A DNA stretch of 64,000 nucleotides, taken from Hyphomicrobiales bacterium (lineage in GTDB: Bacteria; Pseudomonadota; Alphaproteobacteria; Rhizobiales; Xanthobacteraceae). The notes below the pieces were generated by a model, which worked only from the letters and a program-made list of their open reading frames with translations, ran no database searches and was not told the DNA's origin. The first letter of the stretch is position 1. Each line of letters starts with the position of its first letter. The stretch spans positions 20,359 through 84,358 of the forward strand of contig JAFKKM010000024.1 of NCBI GenBank assembly GCA_017305555.1, written 5' to 3'. Shown one piece after another: positions 34,787 to 45,197 of the stretch. The translations under genes and the position numbers were made by a program.

Positions 34787-34870
34787 CGTCATTGCGAGCG
34801 AAGCGAAGCAATCCAGAAACGACAAAGCAAGGACCGGATTGCTTCGTCGCTAACGCCCCTCGCAATGACG
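34787..34870. repeat. Palindromic repeat, family C
   Basis: An 84-base inverted element with ends CGTCATTGCGAGCG and CGCAATGACG. The inner arms are GAAGCAATCC and GGATTGCTTC. This CATTGCGAG-type palindrome is a common extragenic element of Bradyrhizobium-like genomes. It lies downstream of both the F0 operon and the convergent lipoprotein gene. Confidence 0.88.
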
Positions 34871-34903
34871 CCCAAATGAGCGATCTTCAAGTCGAGGCTG
34901 GGT

Positions 34904-35605
34904 TTACCGCTTCCGATGGCTGCGCCGGCGCGGCTCGGGCCGCAGGGCCTGCGGATCGAAACCGATATAAAAGACGTAGGAATCACCCACCGCCGCGCTC
35001 GGCGCCGGATAGACCACGTCTTCCGCGACCAGACTGAACGACATCGTGCTATCGCCCTGCATCGTCACCGTGGTGCGATAGGCCTTGGTGAAGATGGTCT
35101 TCTCCTCGCCGACGCCGCTCTGCACCACCGCGATACGCAGCGGCACCTCGACCGAGGCCGGTGCGCCCGCCGGGCCGACGATGACGCGGCCTTCAATGCC
35201 GATCCGCGCCGTCACCTGGCCATCGTTGAGCGTACAATCACGCGCGGTGCGCACGATCGTCGCCTGGTAACGCAAATCGTTGCCCGTGGCTTCCTTGCCG
35301 GGCGCACCGACCGCATAGGTCGAGGCACCGGAGCGGATGGTCACCGCCGGGCAGGTCGGCAGGCTCGGTTCCGAGGATGGCGTGGGGGCCGTGACCGCGG
35401 TCGTGGCGGGCTGCGAGTTCGAACCGAACAATTGGCTGAACCGGCTACTGAGCGAAGGGCTGTCCTGGCTTGCTTGCGTGCCGCCGAACATGCTGCCACC
35501 GCCACAACCGGACAACATCAGCGCGGATACCGCCAGCGCCGCAAAACGAAGTGAAGGCCGGCCCGCGCGCGCAACGGCGCAATGCTTCCAACGCAAATCC
35601 AACAT
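34904..35605 (-). CDS. Putative outer membrane lipoprotein
   Basis: 233 residues. An N-terminal signal ends in a lipobox (ALMLSGC near residue 34), followed by a Gly/Ser/Thr-rich linker (to about residue 75). The domain PTCPAVTIRSGASTYAVG... is beta-rich (LRYQATIVRTARDCTLNDGQVTARIGIEGRVIVGPAGAPASVEVPLRIAVVQSG). This looks like a conserved Rhizobiales exported protein without assigned function. The ATG at 35605 is taken because it gives a regular signal peptide. Downstream of the GNAT gene on the same strand, 182 bases away. Confidence 0.82.
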   Translation of the reverse strand: MLDLRWKHCAVARAGRPSLRFAALAVSALMLSGCGGGSMFGGTQASQDSPSLSSRFSQLFGSNSQPATTAVTAPTPSSEPSLPTCPAVTIRSGASTYAVGAPGKEATGNDLRYQATIVRTARDCTLNDGQVTARIGIEGRVIVGPAGAPASVEVPLRIAVVQSGVGEEKTIFTKAYRTTVTMQGDSTMSFSLVAEDVVYPAPSAAVGDSYVFYIGFDPQALRPEPRRRSHRKR

Positions 35606-35787
35606 GATGCAGATGTCCCCCGACGAACTCCGGCTTCCCGGCACCGCGCCAAGGGAAACCCCGGTTCCCGCGCGGCGGCAAGCCGGCCCTTTTATAGCAG
35701 TTCAATGGCGGCAAACCCAAGGCGTGATCGACGGCGTGATCGATGGCGGCATCGACCGCAGTCGCCATGCCCCGAACCCCGATGACG

Positions 35788-36375
35788 TCAGTGCCGAAAA
35801 TCCTCGTGCAACATGCCGAACAGCAGGTGGTCCTGCCAGACGCCGTTGATGCAGAGATAGCGCCGCGCCAGCCCCTCGCGGACGAAGCCGCACTTCTCAA
35901 GCACCCGCACCGACGCCGCATTCCCAGGAATGCAGGCAGCTTCGACACGATGCAGACTGAGTTCGCCGAACAACGTCGGCAGCAGCAGCCTTAACGCCGC
36001 CGTCATGTAGCCGCGACCGGCGAATGGCTCGCCGACCCAGTAGCCGACCGTTCCGGCCTGCACGATGCCGCGACGCACATTGGCCAGCGTGATGCCACCG
36101 ACGAGGCCTCCGTCTTCTTCGCGAAAAATCAGAAACGGATAGGCTCGATCGGCAAGCGCATCCTCGGCATAGCGCCGCAGCCGGCGGCGAAAGCCAGCGC
36201 GCGTCAGATCGTCGGACGGCCAGATCGGTTCCCATGGCGTCAAATAGGACCGGCTGCGTTCGCGAAGCTGCGCCCATGGCAGATAGTCGCCCGCTTGCGG
36301 CGCGCGCAGCAACAGGCCGTTGCCGCGCGGCTCAAGCGCCGCAGGCGCGCTCGAGGGCAAACGAAACAAAGCCAT
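35788..36375 (-). CDS. GNAT N-acetyltransferase (RimJ/RimL type)
   Basis: 195 residues. The acetyl-CoA-binding core is clear: GTVGYWVGEPFAGRGYMTAALRLLLPTLFGELSLHRVEAACIPGNAASVRVLEKCGFVREG, which is the RimJ-type arrangement (Q/RxxGxG/A replaced by AGRGYM). Such enzymes acetylate the N-terminal amine of ribosomal proteins or small amines. The neighbouring M16 peptidase lies 110 bases upstream on the same strand with a decayed repeat between. The ATG at 36375 begins MALFRLPSS; upstream in-frame sequence is repeat-derived. Confidence 0.88.
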   Translation of the reverse strand: MALFRLPSSAPAALEPRGNGLLLRAPQAGDYLPWAQLRERSRSYLTPWEPIWPSDDLTRAGFRRRLRRYAEDALADRAYPFLIFREEDGGLVGGITLANVRRGIVQAGTVGYWVGEPFAGRGYMTAALRLLLPTLFGELSLHRVEAACIPGNAASVRVLEKCGFVREGLARRYLCINGVWQDHLLFGMLHEDFRH

Positions 36376-36413
36376 GGTGGGTCCTCGCCAACTTGCGATC
36401 CGGCTCCATCCTA

Positions 36414-36458
36414 TCGCGTTTTCGCGCCAGTTGGATACCGATTCGCATGGGAGAACGC
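36414..36458. repeat. Dispersed repeat, family B, decayed copy
   Basis: Still recognisable as CGCGTTTTC..GTTGGATACCG.TTCGC, with several substitutions relative to 1204-1249 and 40510-40557. It lies between the M16 peptidase and GNAT genes. Confidence 0.65.
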
Positions 36459-36485
36459 CTCCACAAAACGCACAGCGCCGTTCGT

Positions 36486-37769
36486 CTAGTGATAGCTCAC
36501 CCTGGGCCGGCACAGGCTCTCGGCGTGCGCCGCGGCGGCTTCAAGGCCCCGTCCGCTACCGAGCGCCACCACCGCGGGCCGGCTGCGCGCCAACAAGGTC
36601 CGAGCTGCATCGCGAGTCGAGTCCCGTGTCACCGCCTCGATGCGCGCGACCAGTTCGTCCACGCCGAGCGGACGGCCATAAGCGAGAATATGCCGCGCCA
36701 ACTGCTCGGCGCGCGAGCTGCAACTCTCCAGCGCCATCAACAGGCCCGCCTTCATCTGCGCCTTGGCGCGGGCGATCTCCGCGTCGGTCAACGTTTCAAC
36801 CGCATCGTTGATGACGTCGACGATCACTTCCATCATTTCCGGTGCGTCGGCCGGATCGGTGCCGGTATAGAGCCCGAAGAAGCCGGTGTCGGCGTGCGGC
36901 GCGTGGAAAGTGTAGATCGAGTAGCACAGCCCGCGCTTCTCGCGGACCTCCTGGAACAGCCGCGACGACATTCCACCGCCGAGGATGTTGGTGAACACCT
37001 GAAGGCTGAACAGCGCCGGGTCCGCCTGCGGCAAACCTTCGAGCGCCATTGTCAGATGCGCCTGCTCCAGTTCGCGATGCACGACGCGCGTGCCGCCGTT
37101 GCCGAAGATCGCGGGCGTGGGGTCCGGTGCCGGCGCGGTATCGAATCCCGCGAAACGCTCGGAGGCTTCCGCCACCACGCGCGCGTGATCGACCGCGCCC
37201 GCCGCCGCCACTACCATGTTCGGACCGCGATAATGCGTCGCCAGATAATTTTGCAGTGAGTCGCGGTTGAAGGTCTTCAGCGTCTTGGTGGTGCCAAGCA
37301 GCGAACGCCCGATCGACTGATCCGGATAGCAAAGCTCGCTGAGATATTCGAACACCACATCGTCCGGCGTATCCTGCGCCGCGCCGATCTCCTGCTCGAT
37401 GACGCTCTTCTCGCGTTCCAGCTCCTCGGTCACGAAGGTCGGGTGCGAAACGATGTCCGACAGTACGTCGAGCGCGAGCGGCACATCGGCCTTCATCACG
37501 CGCGCATAATAAGCGGTCGTCTCGGTGCTGGTGGCGGCGTTGAGATCGCCGCCGACCGCTTCGATCTCCTCGACGATCTCGCGCGAGGAGCGCCGCTCGG
37601 TGCCCTTGAACGCCATATGTTCAAGGAGATGCGAGATGCCGTGCTCGTCCGGTTTCTCATCGCGGCCGCCGACGCCGGCCCACACGCCCAGCGCGGCGGT
37701 TTCCAGATGCGGCATGGTGTCGGTGATGACCGTGAGGCCGGACGGAAGTTTGCTGACCTCGACACTCAT
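36486..37769 (-). CDS. M16 zinc peptidase (mitochondrial-processing-peptidase type)
   Basis: 427 residues from MSVEVSKLPSGLTVITD. The inverted zinc motif HLLEHMAFKGT (HxxEH) is present, with the downstream Glu about 75 residues on, as in active beta-MPP and Rhizobiales PPP. The glycine-rich GGGMSSRLFQEVREKRGLCYSI loop is also present, so it should be an active subunit rather than the inactive partner. Its ATG overlaps the thrC stop (ATGA at 37766-37769), so the two are coupled. The role is probably turnover of small peptides in cytoplasm or periplasm. No signal peptide is seen. Confidence 0.95.
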   Translation of the reverse strand: MSVEVSKLPSGLTVITDTMPHLETAALGVWAGVGGRDEKPDEHGISHLLEHMAFKGTERRSSREIVEEIEAVGGDLNAATSTETTAYYARVMKADVPLALDVLSDIVSHPTFVTEELEREKSVIEQEIGAAQDTPDDVVFEYLSELCYPDQSIGRSLLGTTKTLKTFNRDSLQNYLATHYRGPNMVVAAAGAVDHARVVAEASERFAGFDTAPAPDPTPAIFGNGGTRVVHRELEQAHLTMALEGLPQADPALFSLQVFTNILGGGMSSRLFQEVREKRGLCYSIYTFHAPHADTGFFGLYTGTDPADAPEMMEVIVDVINDAVETLTDAEIARAKAQMKAGLLMALESCSSRAEQLARHILAYGRPLGVDELVARIEAVTRDSTRDAARTLLARSRPAVVALGSGRGLEAAAAHAESLCRPRVSYH

Positions 37770-39184
37770 CCGGCAACTCCCGCATTGGCGGCGCGGCTGA
37801 CCGACAGCACGAACCGCTCCACTTCGCCTTGATCGTTGTTCATCGTCCGCATCTGTTCGGGACGGCTCATCAAGCCATCGAGCCATGGCGGCAGCACCGG
37901 ACGCACGCCGCAAGCCGCCTCCACCGCGTCGGGGAATTTCGCCGGATGCGCGGTGGACAGCACGATGTTGGGCACGCTTGCATCGGACACGTCGCGATCG
38001 GACACCGCCAGCGCGACGGCGGTGTGCGGATCGATCAGATCCCCCGCCTCGCGCCAGGCGGCGCGGATCGCGGCATCGGTTTCGGTCTCGTCGGCACGGC
38101 CAGCATCGAACTCGTTGCGGATCGCCGCCAGCATCGCATCCGGCAGCACGAAGCGGCGCGATTGCTCCAGCGAGGCCATCAACCCGCGCACCACCGCGCT
38201 GTCGCGCCCGGCGGCCTCGAACAACAGCCGCTCGAAATTCGACGACACCTGAATGTCCATCGAAGGCGAGGTGGTGCCATGAACGCCGCGCACTTCGTAG
38301 ATGCCGGTCTTCAGCGTACGCGCGAGAATGTCGTTGCTGTTGGTGGCGATGCGCAACTGCCGGATCGGCACGCCTATGCGCTTCGCGACATAGCCCGCGA
38401 AGATATCGCCGAAGTTGCCGGTCGGCACGGTGAAATCGACCTTGCGCGCCGGCGCGCCGAGCGCCACCGCCGAGGTGACGTAGTACACCACCTGCGCCAC
38501 GATCCGCGCCCAATTGATCGAGTTGACGCCGGACAGCGAAACCTTGTCGCGGAAGGCGTGATGATTGAAGCAGCCTTTCACGATCGCCTGGCAATCGTCG
38601 AAGGTGCCGTCGATCGCCAGCGCGTGGACGTTAGTGGCGCCGGTCGTCGTCATCATCCGCCGCTGTACGTCGGAAATACGCCCGTTCGGAAACAGCACGA
38701 CGAGATCGACGTTGTCGCGATTGGCGAACGCATCGACCGCCGCGCCGCCCGTATCGCCCGACGTCGCCACCACGATGGTGGTGCGCTGCCCGCGCTTCGC
38801 CAGCACATGATCCATCAACCGCGACAGCAACTGCATCGCGACGTCCTTGAACGCCAGCGTTGGGCCGTGAAACAGCTCCAGCACGAACTGATTGGCGCCG
38901 CTCTGGTCGAGCGGCACCACCGCCGGATGGCGGAACGTCGCGTAGGCCTCGTGCGCCATGCGGCCGAGATCGGCGTCGGAAATTTCACCGCCGACGAACG
39001 GACGGATCACCTCGACCGCGACTTCCCAATACGGCCGCCCGGCCAACCCGGCGACAACGTCCGGCGTCAGTTGCGGCCAGACCTCGGGCACGTAAAGCCC
39101 GCCGTCGCGCGCGAGGCCGGTCAGCATCACGTCGCAGAAGCCAAGCGCCGGCGCTTCGCCACGGGTCGAGATATATCGCGTCAA
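37766..39184 (-). CDS. thrC: Threonine synthase
   Basis: 472 residues starting at TTG 39182-39184, with GGAGG seven bases upstream; this begins TRYISTRGEAPALGFCD, the conserved N-terminus, and an in-frame upstream extension is therefore excluded. ThrC converts O-phosphohomoserine to threonine with PLP. The PLP lysine is in LAFKDVAMQLLSR. ATSGDTGGAAV is the phosphate-binding loop and VPTGNFGDIFAGYVAKRIG is diagnostic of the long bacterial form. It lies between SURF1 and the M16 peptidase gene in a run of cytochrome oxidase-assembly genes, a linkage widespread in Rhizobiales. Confidence 0.96.
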   Translation of the reverse strand: MTRYISTRGEAPALGFCDVMLTGLARDGGLYVPEVWPQLTPDVVAGLAGRPYWEVAVEVIRPFVGGEISDADLGRMAHEAYATFRHPAVVPLDQSGANQFVLELFHGPTLAFKDVAMQLLSRLMDHVLAKRGQRTTIVVATSGDTGGAAVDAFANRDNVDLVVLFPNGRISDVQRRMMTTTGATNVHALAIDGTFDDCQAIVKGCFNHHAFRDKVSLSGVNSINWARIVAQVVYYVTSAVALGAPARKVDFTVPTGNFGDIFAGYVAKRIGVPIRQLRIATNSNDILARTLKTGIYEVRGVHGTTSPSMDIQVSSNFERLLFEAAGRDSAVVRGLMASLEQSRRFVLPDAMLAAIRNEFDAGRADETETDAAIRAAWREAGDLIDPHTAVALAVSDRDVSDASVPNIVLSTAHPAKFPDAVEAACGVRPVLPPWLDGLMSRPEQMRTMNNDQGEVERFVLSVSRAANAGVAG

Positions 39185-39260
39185 GATGTCCTCCAAAGGC
39201 GGGACCGTTATAGCGTTTTCAGGCGATAGGGAAACCACCGTCGCGATCGGGCAGCGCCGG

Positions 39261-40034
39261 TCATCCGACCTGTTTCGAGCCATCGTCCGGCGGCAACCGT
39301 CCCTCGGCCAGCGCGCGGGCGAGCCACACAGCGAAGGCGATCCCGACCGCTGCCGCCAATCCGAACCAGGTAATGGCGTATTGCATATGGTCGTCTTTCA
39401 GATGCACCACGAGCGGGCCCGGCTTCGGCACGCCGTTGGCGGGCGCAGGCGTTTCCAGGTCGATATAGAAGGGCGCGATATTGTCCCATGCCAGCGTCTT
39501 CGCCATCGCCGCCGGATCGCGCAGGAACCAGAGCCGCTTGGCGCGGTCCGCCTGCGGCGTCCACATCCCCGGGGTTTCCGGAAAGCGCAGATAGCCGGTC
39601 AGCGTCACCGTGCCCGACGGGACCGGTGAAATGCGCGCGAACTGGCCTTCCGGCGCGAAGCCGCGATTGATCGCAACCACGCCCGAACCTTCCACTTGCA
39701 CCGGCGCGAACACCCAGACGCCGGGACTGGTGATATCGGCGCGGACGGCGGAGCCGGAACTGAAGACATGCCCCTCGGGCCGCGCCTCGAAGGTCGCGGG
39801 GAAGGTCACGCGGCGAAATTCGTCGTGCGCCTGCGTCAGTTTCGGCCAGTCGGCAGCCGCCGGGAGCGGCACGGGTGCGGCGGCAAGCCGCTCGTCGAGC
39901 ATGGCGATCAACGCGTGCTTCTCGACACGCCGCTGCAATTGCCAGACGCCGAGCCCGATCAGCAGCGCCACGATCACGGCGGAGAAAATGCTGAGCCCAG
40001 CGACTCTCCGTAGCCGCCCCGCCGCGGCGGTCAT
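39261..40034 (-). CDS. SURF1 family cytochrome oxidase assembly protein
   Basis: 257 residues. TM1 lies near the N-terminus (VAGLSIFSAVIVALLIGLGVWQLQR) and TM2 close to the end ([24 protein letters not shown]), with a periplasmic domain between. The conserved GVWVFAPVQ, VVAINRGFAP and YAITWFGLA blocks identify Shy1/SURF1, which helps place haem a in subunit I. The ATG overlaps the DUF983 stop (ATGA, 40031-40034). It lies in the cta cluster, downstream of ctaE. Confidence 0.93.
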   Translation of the reverse strand: MTAAAGRLRRVAGLSIFSAVIVALLIGLGVWQLQRRVEKHALIAMLDERLAAAPVPLPAAADWPKLTQAHDEFRRVTFPATFEARPEGHVFSSGSAVRADITSPGVWVFAPVQVEGSGVVAINRGFAPEGQFARISPVPSGTVTLTGYLRFPETPGMWTPQADRAKRLWFLRDPAAMAKTLAWDNIAPFYIDLETPAPANGVPKPGPLVVHLKDDHMQYAITWFGLAAAVGIAFAVWLARALAEGRLPPDDGSKQVG

Positions 40035-40420
40035 GTCGGATCCCGTTGCGACAACTGGCCTTCGGCTGCCTTGTGGTGGAATTGCAGCGAGATCAGCAAC
40101 GACTTCATGGCGCGCAGCGGCAATAGCGTGGTGAGCGCCACCAGCGGAATCCACAACGCGGCATGAACCCAGAACGGCGGCTGATACTTGACCTCGACGA
40201 TCAAGGCGCAGGCCACGACGATGAAGCCCGCGATCAGGATGATGAAAACCGACGGGCCGTCGCCGCTATCGGTAAAGGCATAATCCAGCCCACAGCGATC
40301 GCACTTCGGCCGCAGCCGGATATATCCCGCAAACAGCTTTCCTTCGCCGCAACGCGGACAGCGGCACAGCAGACCACGCGTGACGCTCTGTGACAGCGTC
40401 GTCGAATAGTCGTCCGACAT
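40031..40420 (-). CDS. DUF983 membrane protein
   Basis: 129 residues from MSDDYSTTLSQSVTRGLLCRCPRCGEGKLF. Two CxxC pairs (CRCPRCG and KCDRCGLDY) form a zinc-ribbon-like head. It is followed by two membrane segments (FIILIAGFIVVACALIVEV and VHAALWIPLVALTTLLPLRAM). DUF983 genes sit by cytochrome oxidase genes throughout alphaproteobacteria and are thought to help oxidase assembly, perhaps by handling a metal; this is inference. The upstream in-frame start is ignored in favour of the conserved beginning. Confidence 0.9.
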   Translation of the reverse strand: MSDDYSTTLSQSVTRGLLCRCPRCGEGKLFAGYIRLRPKCDRCGLDYAFTDSGDGPSVFIILIAGFIVVACALIVEVKYQPPFWVHAALWIPLVALTTLLPLRAMKSLLISLQFHHKAAEGQLSQRDPT

Positions 40421-40462
40421 CGATCTTCTTTCCAGTTTGCCGGGACGCCCCGGCGAAATGCA

Positions 40463-40488
40463 AAAGGGCGACCCTGCGGCCGCCCTTT
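40463..40488 (-). terminator. Hairpin between ctaE and DUF983
   Basis: Read on the minus strand, AAAGGGCG pairs with CGCCCTTT across a ten-base loop, and TTTGC follows. It lies 43 bases before the DUF983 start and 122 bases beyond the ctaE stop. It may end or reduce transcription leaving the oxidase genes. Confidence 0.55.
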
Positions 40489-40508
40489 GTAGCACAATCA
40501 CTCCACCT

Positions 40509-40612
40509 TAGAGCGTTTTCGAGCGAAGTGGATACCGGTTCGCGTGAAGAAAACGCGTCCAAACAAGAACCTGGAGCCCCGTTCCGATTCCAGCGGAACG
40601 GGAAAAGCTCTA
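40509..40612. mobile_element. MITE-like element, family B, full-length copy next to ctaE
   Basis: A 104-base element bounded by TAGAGCGTTTTC and GAAAAGCTCTA, near-perfect terminal inverted repeats. The left half equals the short copy at 1204-1249; the right half contains a second hairpin around GTTCC/GGAAC. No coding capacity. Its right-hand CTA (40610-40612) is, on the minus strand, the TAG stop codon of ctaE. Confidence 0.75.
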
Positions 40613-41467
40613 GTGGGCGGCGTGCGCCATCTCGGCGGCACCGTGGCCCCACACGTAGATGCAGATGAACAGGAACAGCCACACCACGTCGACGAAATGC
40701 CAGTACCAGGCGGCGAATTCGAAGCCGAGGTGATGGGTCGGCGTGAAGTGCCCGGCATAAGCGCGGAACAGGCAAACCAGCAGGAAGATGGTGCCGACCA
40801 GTACGTGGAAACCGTGGAAGCCGGTCGCCATGAAGAAGGTCGCGCCATAGACATTGCCGGCGAAGCTGAACGCAGCGTGATGATATTCGTAAGCCTGAAC
40901 GCAGGTGAAGCAGGCGCCGAGCAGCACAGTGAGGATCAGACCCCACTTCAAGCCCCTGCGGTCGCCTTCCAGCAGCGCGTGATGCGCCCAAGTGACGGTG
41001 GTGCCCGAGGTCAGCAGGATCAGCGTGTTGAGCAGCGGCAGGTGCCACGGATCGAAGGTCTGAATGTCCTTCGGCGGCCAGACGCCACCGAACAGCGCCT
41101 CGCGGGTGAAGTGAACGGGGTCGGCCGGGAACAGCGCCGAGTTGAAGTAGGCCCAGAACCACGCGACGAAGAACATCACTTCGGAGGCGATGAACAGGAT
41201 CATGCCATAGCGGTGGCTGATCTGCACCACGCGGGTGTGGTCGCCCTTGTGCTCGGCCTCGCGGATGACGTCGCCCCACCAGGCGGCCATCGTATAGAGC
41301 ACGCCGATGGTGCCGATGCCGAAAACGATCGGAGCGGCCGAGTAAAGGTGGTGCATCCACGAGATCGCGCCCACCGCCATGATGAAGGCCGAGAGCGAGC
41401 CGACCGCAGGCCATGGGCTCGGATCAACGAGGTGGTAGTCGTGGTGCTTCGCGTGCGCCGTAGCCAT
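40610..41467 (-). CDS. ctaE: Cytochrome c oxidase subunit III
   Basis: 285 residues, with seven predicted membrane helices. [21 protein letters not shown] is the conserved N-terminus, and [31 protein letters not shown] and [22 protein letters not shown] are typical of subunit III. Subunit III stabilises the proton-pumping core and belongs to the aa3 oxidase encoded upstream. The last residues are [11 protein letters not shown], and the TAG stop lies in the terminal repeat of the MITE-like element, so the reading frame ends exactly at the element boundary. Confidence 0.97.
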   Translation of the reverse strand: MATAHAKHHDYHLVDPSPWPAVGSLSAFIMAVGAISWMHHLYSAAPIVFGIGTIGVLYTMAAWWGDVIREAEHKGDHTRVVQISHRYGMILFIASEVMFFVAWFWAYFNSALFPADPVHFTREALFGGVWPPKDIQTFDPWHLPLLNTLILLTSGTTVTWAHHALLEGDRRGLKWGLILTVLLGACFTCVQAYEYHHAAFSFAGNVYGATFFMATGFHGFHVLVGTIFLLVCLFRAYAGHFTPTHHLGFEFAAWYWHFVDVVWLFLFICIYVWGHGAAEMAHAAH

Positions 41468-41553
41468 TGCAGTCTCTCCGTAGGGCGTGCCGCACTAGTC
41501 GGCACATATTCGTTCAAAAATCAATCGCGCGCGTTCAGCGGCGGAAGTGAGCG

Positions 41554-42189
41554 TCACAGATTTCCCTTGCGCCGATCCGGCTCGCCCGAGGCAACCGGCT
41601 TGGGAGCGGGTTCGCGGACGGGATAGAACGTATAGGACAAGGTGATGGTGTCGACGTTGTTGCTCTCGCTATCCTTGGTGAGGGCGGGATCGACGTAGAA
41701 GACCACCGCCATCTCGCGCTTCTCGCCCGGCGCCAAGGTCTGCTCGGTGAAGCAGAAGCAGTTGATCTTCTGGAAATACGATCCCACCGTCAGCGGCGCG
41801 ACGTTGTAGGCAGCCTGGCCGGTGGTGGTGCGAGCGGCGGTGTTGGTGACTGTGTAATAGGCCGTCACCACTTCGCCGATGTGGACTTCGATCTCGGTCT
41901 TCTCCGGCTCGAACTTCCACGGCAGCCCACCGCTCACGTTCGAATCGAAGCGCACCGCGATCTTGCGACCGAGCGGTTGAGTCGACGGCAGCGTGGTCGC
42001 GACCTGGGTGGTGCCGTTGAAGCCGGTGGCGCGGCAGAACCAGTTGTAGAACGGCACGGCCGCGTAGGCTGCGCCAACCATGACAGCGACGAACAGGCCG
42101 CAAGCCGCGGCGACATAGGTGTCACGGCGTAAACCGCGCGCACGGCGCGGCATCGGCTTGTTGCCGTCTGTCGCTTCGGGCGTCGTCAT
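41554..42189 (-). CDS. ctaG: Cytochrome c oxidase assembly protein CtaG/Cox11
   Basis: 211 residues. A cytoplasmic N-terminus is followed by one membrane helix ([29 protein letters not shown]). The periplasmic immunoglobulin-like domain carries the copper-binding motif in [12 protein letters not shown] (CxC) and the partner Cys in NWFCRATG. CtaG delivers copper to CuB of subunit I. The ATG at 42189 precedes MTTPEATDG; an upstream in-frame ATG is less conserved. It sits between the coxF-like gene and ctaE. Confidence 0.95.
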   Translation of the reverse strand: MTTPEATDGNKPMPRRARGLRRDTYVAAACGLFVAVMVGAAYAAVPFYNWFCRATGFNGTTQVATTLPSTQPLGRKIAVRFDSNVSGGLPWKFEPEKTEIEVHIGEVVTAYYTVTNTAARTTTGQAAYNVAPLTVGSYFQKINCFCFTEQTLAPGEKREMAVVFYVDPALTKDSESNNVDTITLSYTFYPVREPAPKPVASGEPDRRKGNL

Positions 42190-42278
42190 ATCGACCTGCC
42201 TTCCGATTTGCCCCACACCCTCGTCACGTCCCGCTCAGCCCTTCGTCAGCTCCGTCGACCGCCCTCACACCGACCACC

Positions 42279-42440
42279 TCACATGGGCCGGTTGAGCACC
42301 GCCGGTCCCTTCACCAGGGTGACGGCGAAAAACAACACCACCAGAATGCCTAACGCCACTGCAATCGCGATCGACCGCTCACGGCGCTTTTTCTTTTGCG
42401 CCTCGGTCAACACGATCCCCTGTGGTTGCTCCTCATCCAT
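42279..42440 (-). CDS. CoxF-like small membrane protein of the oxidase operon
   Basis: 53 residues, read from the ATG at 42438-42440. It begins MDEEQPQGIVLTEAQKKKRR and continues to a single membrane helix (about residues 24-44, SIAIAVALGILVVLFFAVTLV) ending GPAVLNRPM. A hydrophilic, Lys/Arg-rich start with one helix and a short tail matches the CoxF proteins found between ctaB and ctaG in Bradyrhizobium. It begins 15 bases after the ctaB stop, so it is in the same transcript. It is probably an accessory subunit or assembly helper; too short for common gene callers. Confidence 0.85.
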   Translation of the reverse strand: MDEEQPQGIVLTEAQKKKRRERSIAIAVALGILVVLFFAVTLVKGPAVLNRPM

Positions 42441-42455
42441 GGATCGGACTCGTCC

Positions 42456-43406
42456 CTAGCCGAACTGCGCCAGCACGGCCGCAACCACGACCTCGAGCAG
42501 CAGGATGGCGAACAAGGCGAAAAGATAGATCAGCGAAAAGCCGAACAATTGCCGCGCCGCACGCACCGCCGGCGCGCCCTCGCGGCGGCGATAGACGTTG
42601 ATTGCAAGCAGCAGCATCCAGCCGCCCAGCACCAGCGACGATACCCCGTAGACCGCGCTGAAATAACCCAGCGCCCACGGCGCCGCGGCGACCGCCACCA
42701 GCACGATGGTGTAGAGCAGGATTTGCAGGCGCGTCGCGTCGGGACCGGCGACCACCGGCAGCATCGGCACGCCAGCGCGGGCGTAGTCGTCGCTGCGGAA
42801 CAATGCCAGCGCCCAGAAGTGCGGCGGCGTCCAGAAAAAGATGATGAGGAACAACAGGATCGGCTCGACCGACAACGAACCGGTAGCCGCGGCCCACGCC
42901 ACGACCGGCGGCAACGCGCCGGCAGCACCACCGATCACGATGTTCTGCGCGGTCCAGCGCTTCAGCCACATCGTATAGACGACGGCGTAGAAGAAAATCG
43001 TGAAGGCGAGCAGCGCGCCCGCAACCCAGTTGACGAGGATGCCGAGCGTCACCACCGAGAAGAACGACAGGATGAGGCCGAACGTCAGCGCCTCCTGCGG
43101 TGTCACCCGGCCGGTCGGCACCGGCCGCTTGGCGGTGCGCGACATCAGCGCGTCGATATCGGCGTCGTACCACATATTGAGCGCACCGGACGCGCCCGCA
43201 CCGACCGCGATGCAGAGGATCGACGTGATCGCCAGCACCGGATGGACGTGCCCCGGCGCGATCAGCAGACCGACCAGCGCCGTGAACACCACCAGCGACA
43301 TCACGCGCGGCTTGAGCAGCGCAATGTAATCGCCGACGCCCGCCTCGGAGATGCGAGGCGGCAGCGCCAACGAGTGATTATCGACAATCGACAAGATCGC
43401 TCTCAC
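42456..43406 (-). CDS. ctaB: Protohaem IX farnesyltransferase (haem O synthase)
   Basis: 316 residues, about nine membrane helices. CtaB adds farnesyl to haem b to make haem O, precursor of haem a. The prenyl-diphosphate site [19 protein letters not shown] matches the UbiA-family N..D..D motif, and a second Asp region follows around [16 protein letters not shown]. The first codon is GTG at 43404-43406; a TTG four codons inside is possible. It lies after ctaD, separated by 87 bases with two strong hairpins. Confidence 0.95.
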   Translation of the reverse strand: MRAILSIVDNHSLALPPRISEAGVGDYIALLKPRVMSLVVFTALVGLLIAPGHVHPVLAITSILCIAVGAGASGALNMWYDADIDALMSRTAKRPVPTGRVTPQEALTFGLILSFFSVVTLGILVNWVAGALLAFTIFFYAVVYTMWLKRWTAQNIVIGGAAGALPPVVAWAAATGSLSVEPILLFLIIFFWTPPHFWALALFRSDDYARAGVPMLPVVAGPDATRLQILLYTIVLVAVAAAPWALGYFSAVYGVSSLVLGGWMLLLAINVYRRREGAPAVRAARQLFGFSLIYLFALFAILLLEVVVAAVLAQFG

Positions 43407-43416
43407 TTCCGTAACG

Positions 43417-43486
43417 GCTTTCGCCGGGACATCGCGGCCCGCGGCGAAAGCGTCGACAACGGCGCGGCGCGTCGAAACGCGCCGCG
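43417..43486 (-). promoter_or_regulatory. Two strong hairpins between ctaD and ctaB
   Basis: Hairpin 1: GCTTTCGCCG (43417-43426) with CGGCGAAAGC (43442-43451). Hairpin 2: CGCGGCGCGT (43463-43472) with ACGCGCCGCG (43477-43486) and a CGAA tetraloop. They lie head to tail in the 87-base gap between the two genes, without T runs. They could protect the ctaD message, or attenuate downstream expression. Confidence 0.65.
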
Positions 43487-43493
43487 ATGACCA

Positions 43494-45152
<1,659 letters not shown>

Positions 45153-45197
45153 CTATCGCCCACTTCGGCCGATGCGAGCGAAATTCCGTCCTGGTTG

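Noticed and set aside
36486..38594. A single 702-codon protein combining the M16 peptidase with an N-terminal extension
   Set aside because: The extension is thrC read in the wrong frame on the same strand; the conserved M16 N-terminus and the ATGA overlap fix the start at 37769.
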